Assembly (NCBI GenBank): GCA_905221605.1
Contig: CAJNDS010001924.1
Coordinates: 641,001-705,000 of the forward strand
Direction: 5' to 3'
Length of the DNA stretch: 64,000 nt
Source of the DNA: Symbiodinium natans
Taxonomy: Eukaryota > Sar > Dinophyceae > Suessiales > Symbiodiniaceae
Below, one piece after another: positions 53,021 to 62,013 of this stretch. Every line of letters starts with the position of its first letter. The stretch's first letter is position 1. The position numbers were made by a program, and so were the translations under genes. The notes under the pieces were generated by a model. That model was not told the origin of the DNA and ran no database searches. It saw only the letters and a program-made list of their open reading frames with translations.

Positions 53021-53125
53021 CCGCGGCTCCTTCTCTGCCTTCTCTTTGGCTTTCTCCTTCTCCTTGCTCTCATCGTCATCGTCAGAGTCGTTATCACTGC
53101 TGTCAGCCTTCTTCTTTTTCTTATC
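53021..53125 (-). CDS. Long K/D/E exon (DKKKKKADSSDNDSDDDDES)
   Basis: The acceptor is TTGTGCAG|GAT. It encodes DKKKKKADSSDNDSDDDDES then KEKEKAKEKAEKEP: lysine tract, acidic-serine tract, then a KEKE motif. It is the highest-coordinate exon of this series that I can identify. The first exon and promoter are not recognised. Confidence 0.75.
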
Positions 53126-53129
53126 CTGC

Positions 53130-54166
53130 ACAAGACAATGCGGGTTCAACGGTGCTCCTGTGAACCTCGCAGGTGCCATCGCTACACTTATCTGCTGCGC
53201 AGCGTCGCTCTTCGCAAGCCTTCGAACTTCGAATGTGTGGAAAACACTGGCCAATTGCAGTCCGAAGTGGCGTAATGATTGTAATGACACGAATACGATG
53301 CACAACCGACCTGAACACGAGAGCCTACCGCACCACGTTTGTCTCTGATGCGGAGTTGGAGACCAATTAAGGAGGACGTCAGCGAGAATGGAGTCAGATT
53401 CGAGGAAAAGGCACAGGATCTGAACCCATTCACTCGAAAAATGCTGGGAGGGGCACTCAGCTGCAATTGTGCATTGCTGCTTCGTGACAGCTGTTAGCCA
53501 TATAAAACTCGAAACGAAGAAGCACAGAGAACGAGAAGCATCCCTTAAAAGAAGCCGACACTCGTGGAGGCAAGGCTTTTGACCTGTTTGGCCCCGGCCG
53601 GCCTCTTCGGAGCTATCGCCTGGCGACAGACAGAACGAGACCTTGTGCTTGTACGTGATACCAGTACCTAAACCCTAAACCCTAAACCCTAAACCCTAAA
53701 GGCATTTGTTTGTGTTGCCTTGAGTCGCTCTTCATACAACAACTAACGTACCTAACAACTTCACTGTTGAGTCGGGAGGCTGCATCTCCCCGGCGTGAGG
53801 GGCTCACTTCGACCGCTCAATGTTTCAAGGGATTGTGGTACTCCTCGGGTTCCAACCCGAAGTTCAACGTTTTCATGGCATCCATGGTTTGCAAGAGTCC
53901 CACGAGTGAACCCATGCACAAGCCCCCGTTTCCGCCACTGAAACGCAGCAACCGACAGCTGTACCATGATACAAAGGGGGCCGTGACCAGTCAAAGAAAG
54001 AATTTTCGACCTTGGCCTCCATACGCTCAAATCCAACAAGATGCTTCTGCAGGTCTTGGGGCTTTGGGGGCACAGACGGACTCCGCTTGAGGAGACTGCT
54101 GCCCAATCTATATGACCATCCGGGCCTGTAGGCCGCGCTGTAGGAGTTTGAAGGTTGGGGTTTCTG
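53130..54166. other. No supported exon; array at 53670-53700
   Basis: Minus-strand frames here lack family signals and splice support. The start of the acidic gene should lie in or above this stretch. Confidence 0.45.
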
Positions 54167-54219
54167 AGGATATTTCTATTACTATCATTGCTACTATTAT
54201 TATCAATTATTATCATTAA

Positions 54220-54250
<31 letters not shown>
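54167..54250. repeat. ATT microsatellite
   Basis: ATT units, pure for the last 36 bases. Confidence 0.93.
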
Positions 54251-54439
54251 TCTGACTCCTAATATTTTCAAGGCCTTAAAAGCTGGCGACGCAGGACTCT
54301 GTGGCTTGGAGCGTTTGTGAAAGGGTGCCGAACTCCATCATCGACGACCGAAGGACCCATCAATTTTGGAGTTTAGAGTCTACGATCTACAGACCACGAA
54401 CCTGTGACCGAGAATGCGCTGTCGCCGGGCCACTTACCA

Positions 54440-54490
54440 ACCCTAAACCCAAACCCTAAACCCCAAACCCTAAGCATCCCTAAACCCTGG
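54440..54490. repeat. Degenerate CCCTAAA array
   Basis: Units CCCTAAA, CCCAAA and CCCCAAA. Confidence 0.88.
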
Positions 54491-54826
54491 ACCCAAGCGA
54501 GACAGGTCGACTGTCATCACTGCTGGATTTTGACCTCGTGACGAGCAACGTCGAGGTTCTTGAATTTATGGTGAACCTACATGTGAACCCAAGTTCAATG
54601 AGGCAACGGGACTCCCAGAACAGTTCAAAGCCTCAATCCTACATGCCCAAGCGCGGATCGAGAACTTACTGTTTCGGGCTGTGCACCCCTTGCCGACACT
54701 GCAATGCCCTTGCCGCAAGGAGACGCGTGACACGGCAGCTTTAAATCAGAGTTCAATCCTCTCAGGCTTGGCCAGCAGGCAATACAGCACTGAAAGGGTA
54801 TCCTTAAGCCACAACTCCTGGGGCCG

Positions 54827-54862
54827 TCACTTTTTCTTTTTCTTTTTGTCCTTCTCCTTTTC
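54827..54862 (-). CDS. Probable last exon EKEKDKKKKKK-stop
   Basis: The acceptor is CTGCCCAG|GAA. It encodes EKEKDKKKKKK then TGA at 54829-54827. A basic lysine tail ending a protein fits the RS/K-rich exons upstream. GTGACG at the stop could also serve as a donor, in which case the RS series and the acidic series would be one very long gene. Confidence 0.6.
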   Translation of the reverse strand, partial: EKEKDKKKKKK

Positions 54863-54958
54863 CTGGGCAGTCATCTAACACGAAACCTAGAGAAGCAAGA
54901 GGCTGCGTCGTGATGCCCTCAATGGCTTCAGAGACTCTTGGAGTTGGGATCTTGGCAG

Positions 54959-55053
54959 TTTAGGGTTTAGGGTTTAGGGTTTAGGGTTTAGGGTTTAGGG
55001 TTTAGGGTTTAGGGTTTAGGGTTTAGGGTTTAGGGTTTAGGGTTTAGGGTTTA
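54959..55053. repeat. TTTAGGG array
   Basis: Thirteen perfect units, in the intron between the exons 55387-55442 and 54827-54862. Confidence 0.98.
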
Positions 55054-55386
55054 GATTAGAGGTTAAAGTTTACGGTTCAAAGCGCCCGCAGCCCGGACTT
55101 TCCAAATCGCCGAGTCCGACTTTCATCATCCACTAGGGTTTCCTTTCCTTCCTGACTTGCTAGAGTCCATAGGACGCGCTGCGTAATTCCTGTTGCATGC
55201 AAATCTCAGTGCTTAGGTACTAAAGCAAAGACCAGTCCAAGTCCCAGGCCTTTTCCTTCTCCTTATGCGATCTCGAGATGCGCTCAGAACTACACTCTGG
55301 TTCTAGTGCAAGTGAACCCAAAGCATAGTGCAGAGGACCACTTCAAAGCACTGAAGCCCCAACACCCGGACACTCATTCAAGCTGC

Positions 55387-55442
55387 CTTGTCCTTTTTCT
55401 TCCGGCTGCCACTGCTATCTCGTCTTCGCTTTCGGCTGCGAC
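55387..55442 (-). CDS. RS-domain exon (RSRKRRRDSSGSRKKKDK)
   Basis: The acceptor is CTGGAG|GT and the donor GC (AAG|GCAGCT). It encodes RSRKRRRDSSGSRKKKDK. Arg/Ser domains of this type occur in SR splicing factors of the nucleus. Confidence 0.68.
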
Positions 55443-55636
55443 CTCCAGCCGACCGTGATGATGCTTAGAGGAACTCATATGGAATTTGACAGACTTGCTT
55501 GGGGGCAGTCCGCGGGGCATGCATGATCAGTGTAGCTGAAGAGGTCACAAGGATGTAGGGAATCTTTACAGCTCAGGGGGTAAGGGCCCGTTAGAGCTAA
55601 GGCTTGGGTTCGGAGCGCTCTTCTTGTCAAGCTAAG

Positions 55637-55681
55637 TCATCGGCTTCGGCTGCTGCTACGGCTTTTCTTCTTCTTTCGGTC
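55637..55681 (-). CDS. RS-domain exon (DRKKKKSRSSSRSR)
   Basis: The acceptor is GGCGGCAG|GAC. It encodes DRKKKKSRSSSRSR, with TGA at 55639-55637 or a GA donor (C|GATGAC) just before it. Confidence 0.62.
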   Translation of the reverse strand, partial: DRKKKKSRSSSRSR

Positions 55682-55758
55682 CTGCCGCCGGAGTGCTGGG
55701 CTTAGGGTGAACGTCGGAACATCAGAAGAACGATCAAGGGTCTAATTCCTGGGAACAC

Positions 55759-55805
55759 CCTAAACCCTAAACCCTAAACCCTAAAACCCTAAACCCTAAA
55801 CCCTA
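55759..55805. repeat. CCCTAAA array
   Basis: Six to seven units, one with an extra A. Confidence 0.95.
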
Positions 55806-56214
55806 AGGCATAAGGGAAGCCTCCTTGTTTGCATTGGCATTCTTGTTTCTACGATGAGTGACGGAAGGAGATGCCGAGCGTCTCTTTGCAAAGACTTTGC
55901 AAGACTTTGGCTTGGGAACTTCGACCCACTGGTCCTTCCCATGCCCACCAACCCTGTAAGTCCTCAAACCCAGCACTAAACTGAACTTAGTTGTCCAGTA
56001 ACCGCTCAGTAAACCTGGGGGAATTCAAGGTAAACCTTTGGGATTCTAAGGGGATTATATTACCCCGAAAAGGTTAAAGGTTGCCTACTCTACTACTAGG
56101 TTGACCTTGCACTCATGCCACTTCTTGCCCAAGATGCCTGGATGGGTGACGGATCTCACAAATTTGGTTGTGCGATGCTGCTCGTATGTCTCCCTTGTAC
56201 TCCTGAAAACCCTT

Positions 56215-56466
56215 AACCCTACACCCTACACCCTAAACCCTAGACCCCAAACCCTAAACCCTAAACCCTAAACCCTAAACAAAAACCCGAAACCCTAAAC
56301 CTGAAGTAAGCTCGTGCACTTCGGAGCCGGAAGAACCGTAAACCTGAAATCCGGTTCGCACCGAAGTAAGCCTCTGCAAAGACCTGATGGTAACAACTTG
56401 CCCCCTAACCCCTAAACCCTAAACCCTAAACCCTAAACCCTGCACCCTGAACCCTAAACCCTAAAC
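56215..56466. repeat. Two CCCTAAA arrays (56215-56304, 56406-56466)
   Basis: The second abuts the RS exon 56467-56524. Variants include CCCTACA, CCCGAAA and CCCTGCA. Confidence 0.95.
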
Positions 56467-56524
56467 CAGTTCTCCTTGTCCTTTCGGTTCCGGCTCTTGC
56501 TGCGACTCCTACTGCCGCTTCGAC
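56467..56524 (-). CDS. RS-domain exon (RSGSRSRSKSRNRKDKE)
   Basis: The acceptor is GTTGAG|GT. It encodes RSGSRSRSKSRNRKDKEN. The exon ends CTG directly against a TTTAGGG array (56466-56406), and the first GT of that array (G|GTTTAG) is the only donor available. Confidence 0.68.
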
Positions 56525-56766
56525 CTCAACAGCCAACCCTTGTGCGGGTTGAGGTCAGGTTTTTAATCTTCTTGCGGGTTTCTACAAACGGGTTTAGAGT
56601 TCGGGCTGGAACTGAACTGTGGTCGAAGAGCCAAAATGGGGGATACGACCCTGCGCGCCAAATAAGCCACAAATCCCTCAAAAGTTGGCCCCCAAGCGTG
56701 CAAGATAAGCCAATCAAAAGACAACCTCCAGAACGCCCACAGAGCGACAAGGGAAACTTGGGTCCC

Positions 56767-56816
56767 CTTGCTCCGCCGCCGCCGCCGGCTGCGGCTGCGC
56801 TTGCGGCGCCCACGGC
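56767..56816 (-). CDS. RS-domain exon (GRGRRKRSRSRRRRRSK)
   Basis: The acceptor is CCCAAG|GC. It encodes GRGRRKRSRSRRRRRSK. The 3' end is approximate. Confidence 0.62.
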
Positions 56817-57249
56817 CTTGGGCCGATCGACAGCTTAGGCTGAGGCTTTGGATTTGTTGCGGCTCAGGGTTAAGGGTTGCTTTCAGCAGCTAAGAAGAAT
56901 TAAGAAACGAAGGCTTAGGGACTCCATGCACGACGGCTGCTGCGTCCAAGAGGCTACAATGAAATTTGTGTTGACTAAATCAACGCGCATGCATTCAGTG
57001 GACAAGGGCCCTCCTTTTGGCAGAGTGTTACCCGATGGGCGGCGTGTCTGCTCGTGACCGTTGCGGTGTGTTTCCAAGTCGTTATGTGTGTGGTTGCATG
57101 AGTAAAGTGCGTCTTTTGGCCAGCAAAGAGACTTCGAGAGCGGGTCGCTTCTGATGGCGATTCTTGTAAGTGGGTGTTCTTGGGGTCAGTCGGGGCACGC
57201 GCTTCATTTGACCAGGGAATCAAGCTCATTCCGAGCCGTGCTGAGTGCA

Positions 57250-57377
57250 CGGTTTAGTGTTTAGGGTTTAGGGTTTAGGGTTTAGGGTTTAGGGTTTAGG
57301 GTTTAGGGTCTAGGGTCTAGGGTCTAGGGTCTAGGGTCTAGGGTCTAGGGTCTAGGGTCTAGGGTCTAGGGTCTAGG
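57250..57377. repeat. TTTAGGG array switching to TCTAGGG
   Basis: About eight TTTAGGG units are followed by about ten perfect GTCTAGG units: a sharp switch of variant. Confidence 0.98.
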
Positions 57378-57404
57378 CTTCTACAAGGAACTCCACGCAG
57401 AAGC

Positions 57405-57457
57405 CGGGGCTTCGGCTGCTACTGTCTTTCCTTCTGCTGCGCGATCGCTTCCTACTC
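57405..57457 (-). CDS. RS-domain exon (RSRKRSRSRRKDSSSRSP)
   Basis: The acceptor is GCTGGAG|G and the donor GC (CCG|GCTTCT). It encodes RSRKRSRSRRKDSSSRSP. A 100-bp inverted-repeat element (57501-57600) lies in the intron just upstream. Confidence 0.66.
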
Positions 57458-57500
57458 CTCCAGCCAGGGATGCCGCAAGCCGAACTCCAAAACTCCTCAA

Positions 57501-57600
57501 AGAGCCCAATACCCTTTAACTAAGGGATATTCCTTAAACCACAATAAGGATCCCTTTTACAATTGAAGCTATATTCCTTAATTAAGGGGTATTGGGCTCT
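57501..57600. mobile_element. MITE-like element (family 3), 100 bp
   Basis: Terminal inverted repeats of about 29 bp: AGAGCCCAATACCCTTTAAC at the left pairs with the complement of AATTAAGGGGTATTGGGCTCT at the right, with a few mismatches. Only one copy is seen here. Confidence 0.82.
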
Positions 57601-58281
57601 CTGGGTCCTCAACCCTTGGGATTCGGGTGGCAGAACATGGGAGTTGCGTGAGTTCGGGCCCTGCTCTGAGTCCTTCTCGCTCGGCTGCGACCTTAGGCAT
57701 CAGGCTTCCAAGGGCTTCCTATTCGCCTCAGGAGGCTCTTGCAGTGACGTCAGTCGGTTTGGGGGGCTGTTCGCTCTCCCCCTCAACCTATGCAATTAAA
57801 GGATGAAGCACTGGAAACAATCAAGACGTGCCTTCCTGCGTCTCATTACTTGCCACCTTCATATCGGGGACAATAAGGACCCCAGGGTCAACGCAGAACC
57901 TTTCCTCAACCGCTGGGCAATCCAAAGCCCCCATTGCTGCTTCACATTGCTACCATCGGCTTCCCCATGCCGACTGCCCTGAATGCTGTCACTCACCAGC
58001 AATACAAATAGAAGTACCGCCATGCACTGCTCACTCCCCCCCCCCACCACTGCTGCTGCTACTAAGTACGTGTCTACCACTGATGCTGCTACTGTCAACG
58101 TGAATGCAAGCTTTGGGAAATTGGGGCATTTGGTCCTGCCCTCTCGTGTGGTAGCAGCCAGATTGCCTGTTGACAGAGTTTTCCAGTGACACCCCAACAA
58201 CTCCCTGTCTGCCCAAGGAGCCAAAGAATCCAGAACAAAGGTCCTTCCGCTGACATGCGCGTACGAGTAGCTCTGGCTCAC

Positions 58282-58360
58282 TGCCAAGATGCTTCGGCTG
58301 CGCTTCCTCTTGGAGCGACTTCGGCTGCGCTTGCGCCGGCTGCCGCTGCGGCTGCGCTTC
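58282..58360 (-). CDS. RS-domain exon (KRSRSGSRRKRSRSRSKRKR)
   Basis: The acceptor is GCCCAAAG|G and the donor GCA|GTGAGC. It encodes KRSRSGSRRKRSRSRSKRKR then SRSILA. The donor is close to consensus. Confidence 0.72.
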
Positions 58361-58435
58361 CTTTGGGCATGGGCATGCGAGGCAGGGCTGGGATGACTCT
58401 TCGGTGGGCGTAACACGTTGCAGCTGGAGCAGGAC

Positions 58436-58750
58436 AAACCCTACACCCTTAACCCCAAACTCCTAAGCCCCTCAACCATCAACCCTAAACCCCTAAACCC
58501 TAAACCCCTAAACCCTAAACCCGCAGCCCTGCATCTTCTCGCGAGGCTGGACTATGGACCATGCAGGAGGCCTGCATTCGTCGATTCGTTTGCTTCGCTC
58601 TGAGGGCTTCAGAGTGTCGGTGTCTCTTCTACAAAAGAGCAATTTCTGCCTCTTTGGGTCCCACCCTCAATCCACTTAAGAGCTTATGCAGGACCCAAAA
58701 CCCTAAACCCTAAACCCTAAACCCTAAACCCTAAACCCTAAACCCTAAAC
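58436..58750. repeat. CCCTAAA-type arrays (58436-58525, 58697-58750)
   Basis: The first is degenerate, with extra bases; the second has seven perfect units. Confidence 0.93.
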
Positions 58751-58998
58751 AGGAGCTTATACAGGAGCTTGGAGGCGAAGAGGATCGAAGGGGCTGCAGG
58801 AGTTCTGGCCAGTGAACACCGACCGCTGCCAGTTGCTAGAGTGGAGAGGGAGCGGACGTAGATGTAGAAAACATGATCCGAACCCCGAAAGAGCCCGTAC
58901 CCTAACCCTATTTTCTTGGCTTTGAACTCTGATAATGCCTCCGTCCCATAAACAATCCACCCAAGCAAGCCTGAAGAGCCTTAAGATCCCTAGGCGCT

Positions 58999-59284
58999 AA
59001 ACCCTAAGAACCCTAAACCCTGAACCCCAAACCGTAAACCCTAAACCCTGAACCCTAAACCCTGAAAGTGCATTCTGGCGGCCGTTTGCTGCCGCTGCGG
59101 CTGCGTTTTCGCTTGCTGCCGCTTCTTTTTCGCTTGCTACCGCTTTGGCTGCGCTTGGACTTCTTGCTGCCGCTTCCTTAGCCATCTGTAGCCCTAAACC
59201 CAAAACCCTAAACCCTAAACCCTGAACCCTAAACCCTAAACCCTAAACCCTGAACCCTGAACCCTGAACCCTGAACCCTGAACC
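58999..59284. repeat. CCCTAAA arrays on both sides of an RS exon (58999-59066, 59191-59284)
   Basis: Both contain CCCTGAA units, in a block at the end of the second. They bracket the RS exon 59077-59176 at 10 and 15 bp. Confidence 0.95.
59077..59176 (-). CDS. RS/K-repeat exon (SGSKRKRSGSKRKRSRSGSK)
   Basis: The acceptor is GGCTAAG|GA. It encodes GSGSKKSKRSQSGSKRKR then SGSKRKRSRSGSKR, an internal repeat of SGSKRKR. A second frame is open as an alanine-rich peptide, but the RS reading matches six neighbouring exons. A telomere-type array lies 15 bp upstream (59191-59284). Confidence 0.65.
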
Positions 59285-59415
59285 CAGGGGTTTGGTTCGC
59301 TTTTCTGTGGAAATAAACTCTATGCTGGTGGGGCTCTCTAAGGGATGCCATGCCAGAAGCCTTGCACTGTCTCCCCGCAGAATGTTACGGGGTACCTTCG
59401 GAAACCTTACTTGCA

Positions 59416-59528
59416 AGGGTTTAGGGTTTAGGGTTTAGGGTTTAGGGTTTAGGGTTTAGGGTTTAGGGTTTAGGGTTTAGGGTTTAGGGTTTAGGGTTTA
59501 GGGTTTAGGGTTTAGGGTTTAGGGTTTA
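59416..59528. repeat. TTTAGGG array, 16 units
   Basis: Perfect units, orientation opposite to 59191-59284. Confidence 0.98.
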
Positions 59529-59833
59529 AGTTTGAAATTGAAGAGAAACATGTTTTGCTTGCATCTCGATTGCATGTTAAGTGCCCAGTTCCAGGGTCGA
59601 CTGATCAGGGCAGCTCATGGTGGCCAGCGCCGGTTGGGATCTACAGGGGGCTACTGAAGGTGAACCCTCAAGGGTCGGGTTGGCAGAAAATTTGGGGTCG
59701 CAGGGGCGTGAGGTCAGCGTTTCAGATTCCACCTGGCTGCCCTTGCAGCCTTGCTTTCAGCCGGGGACGTGCTGCACAGCTCTAACACCTAGGGCGGTAC
59801 GAACAGTGCCCACTTCCAGCAAGACCCATAAAT

Positions 59834-60004
59834 ATAGATATATATATATATATATGACCATATATATATATATATATAAATATATGTATACTTTTTTTAA
59901 ATGGTCTCAGGCTCCCGGGCCCTACCCCCCTTCCCCCCCCCCCCCATGGTATTTCCCGCCCCCGCACCCTGGTATCCGCCCCCACGGCCCCCCCCCCCCC
60001 CCCC
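59834..60004. repeat. (AT)n microsatellite and C runs
   Basis: ATATAT at 59834-59886, then C-rich text with runs of 11 and 16 C. Confidence 0.93.
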
Positions 60005-60017
60005 AAACCCCAAGCCT

Positions 60018-60358
60018 CTCCCTAAACCCTAAAACAAACTTAACCTTCACCTAAACCATAAACCTTCAACCCCAAGCGCCAACCCCCCCATTCACAGCAC
60101 AGGCAGTGGGGGTTAAACCTTAAACCCTAAACTTATGTAAACCCTGAACTTTAAACCTTAAACCTTAAACCCTAAACGCTAAACCCGAAAACCCTAAGCC
60201 CCAACCACACCCACACCACCAGGCGGGGCGCAGGGGTAGCACGGGCGGCCGGTCTCTTAAACCTTGAACCCAAATCCAACCCCAACCCCCCAAACACACC
60301 ACCCTCCCTAAACCCGGACCCTAAACCCTAAACCTTAAACACTAAACCCTAGCCCCCA
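60018..60358. repeat. Highly degenerate telomere-type text
   Basis: Scattered CCCTAAA, CCTTAAA and CCTTCAA units over 340 bp. Confidence 0.85.
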
Positions 60359-60411
60359 AACCCCACCCGCACCACACAGGGGGGGGAGGGGGGGCGTGGC
60401 AGCCCGGAACT

Positions 60412-60421
60412 ATATACATAT

Positions 60422-60468
<47 letters not shown>

Positions 60469-60498
60469 TATATTATATTATATTATATTATATTATTT

Positions 60499-60532
<34 letters not shown>
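60412..60532. repeat. Long (AT)n/(TATTA)n microsatellite
   Basis: About 120 bp of TATATA with a central TATTATATTA block. Confidence 0.97.
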
Positions 60533-60535
<3 letters not shown>

Positions 60536-60630
60536 TGACTGTATGAATTCGTCAGCCCTGGGACCCCGACCCTTCATTCACAAAAGCATCTGAACCTCAG
60601 CCGCATCCCACTCCTGTTAGGAAACCCCCC

Positions 60631-60673
60631 ATGGCGGCGAGTCACGGCTACGCTTGTCCTTGTCAGCCTTCTC
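60631..60673 (-). CDS. Exon EKADKDKRSRDSPP
   Basis: The acceptor is CTCCTGCAG equivalent (CCTGCAG|GAG). It encodes EKADKDKRSRDSPP; a GC donor near 60638 is possible. It links the lysine-rich exons upstream to the RS exons downstream. Confidence 0.6.
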
Positions 60674-60908
60674 CTGCAGGCATCTCAAAGGCATCACATC
60701 TGAGGGCTTTGGGACTCAGGGCTTAAGGCGTTTTAGGCAGGCTGGGCTTCGGTTGATGTCTTTTGTTGCTAAAGGAAAAAGAAGGCACACCCCGCGACTT
60801 GTAGTCCATGCTACGTAATCGTCCATGTCAGATAATCAAACCAAATTCATACCACCCCCCCCCCCCCTCGAATGCAGACAAGAGCGCTAAAGGCTCTGTA
60901 AGGTAAAC

Positions 60909-60961
60909 GAGTCCTTCTTGTCCTTTGATGTGTCTTCCGAGCCAGCATCGCCCTTCTCGCC
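60909..60961 (-). CDS. Exon GEKGDAGSEDTSKDKKDS
   Basis: The acceptor is CACTCAG|GGC and the donor TC|GTTTAC. It encodes GEKGDAGSEDTSKDKKDS. Confidence 0.66.
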
Positions 60962-61672
60962 CTGAGTGAGTTGATGCAGGGTACAAGGGGGGCTGAAGAT
61001 GTGGAGCTTAAGGTTCAGGATGGACAATGGGAAGGTGAAGATTCGAAACTTACAAAGCTCAAGGGGCATGTTTGCTAGAATTTTCCAGGGCTGATAGGCG
61101 TCAGCACCTAAGGGGGGGCCCTGCTTTCTCAGAACATGGGGCCAACTTGTGCTCTGCATGGCACGTGTGGCTTCAGGGATGTAGGCAACGTGGGCTCAGG
61201 CTATGACACTGCCCTCTGACACTCCGGCATCCCAGGGACAAAACATCTAAAATTCCAATACCGTCCATACATATGCCAGCCAAAGAGTTGCTCTTCAAGA
61301 CCACCGATCGACAAGAGCTCGATCGACAAGTAGTAAATCGGGGTGGGGCTGTCAGATTTTATAACGACCATTCTACCCGATTGGTCCCTGGAGCAGAAAC
61401 AGCCCTTTCAACACTCCGCGGCACTCTCTGAGGGTTCGGTGGGATTATTCTCGGAGGACGGGGGCCCACAGGAAAATTCTCTGGGTAAGGCTTTCTGTGG
61501 GCTTCTCTGTGGGGGGGTGGGCCGCGCTCCAGGGACCAGGATAGAAGATCGGGCGGGACATCGGGCGAAGAGTAGGCAAGGAAAGGTCGGCTCAAAATCT
61601 GACACCCCTGAGAAAACGAATATGAAGAGCTGCAACAATCCCTAAACCGCAGAGGCTAGAAGCCACCTCATC

Positions 61673-61735
61673 CTGGAAAAGCCGAGCCTGCTTGGCGACT
61701 AGCTCGTCTTTCTCCTTGTTGGTGACGGTCTTGAC
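61673..61735 (-). CDS. Exon VKTVTNKEKDELVAKQARLF
   Basis: It is exactly 63 nt, phase 0. The acceptor is CTCCCAG|GTC; the exon ends TTCCAG before a GA donor (GATGAG). It encodes VKTVTNKEKDELVAKQARLF and Q, a charged helix and not low complexity. Confidence 0.68.
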
Positions 61736-61949
61736 CTGGGAGCTTGAGATTTTGGCTTCACTTTAGGCTTCGTAGGCTTGTGGCTTCGGGTCTTGAGCTA
61801 GGGGGGCTTTGGGCCTTGTGCTTTAGGCCTTGCAGGGTTTGGCTCAGGCTTCTGTCGAGCACCCTCCGCCTCAACTTTTCGGTGTTTCCACGGCCCCGGG
61901 CCAGCCCCCCTCGAATCTTCGAGGCAGCTGGGCCCCCGCACCGACAGAG

Positions 61950-62013
61950 GGCTGTCGCCCCCGAGATCCTTGCCGTCCAACTCCTCGTGAAGGTGCCGGG
62001 GGCTCTTCTGCTT
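61950..62013 (-). CDS. Exon KQKSPRHLHEELDGKDLGGD
   Basis: The acceptor is GTCTTTCAG|AAG. It encodes KQKSPRHLHEELDGKDLGGD; the 3' end is not clear. It is the highest-coordinate exon assigned to the RS/K-rich gene. Confidence 0.6.
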
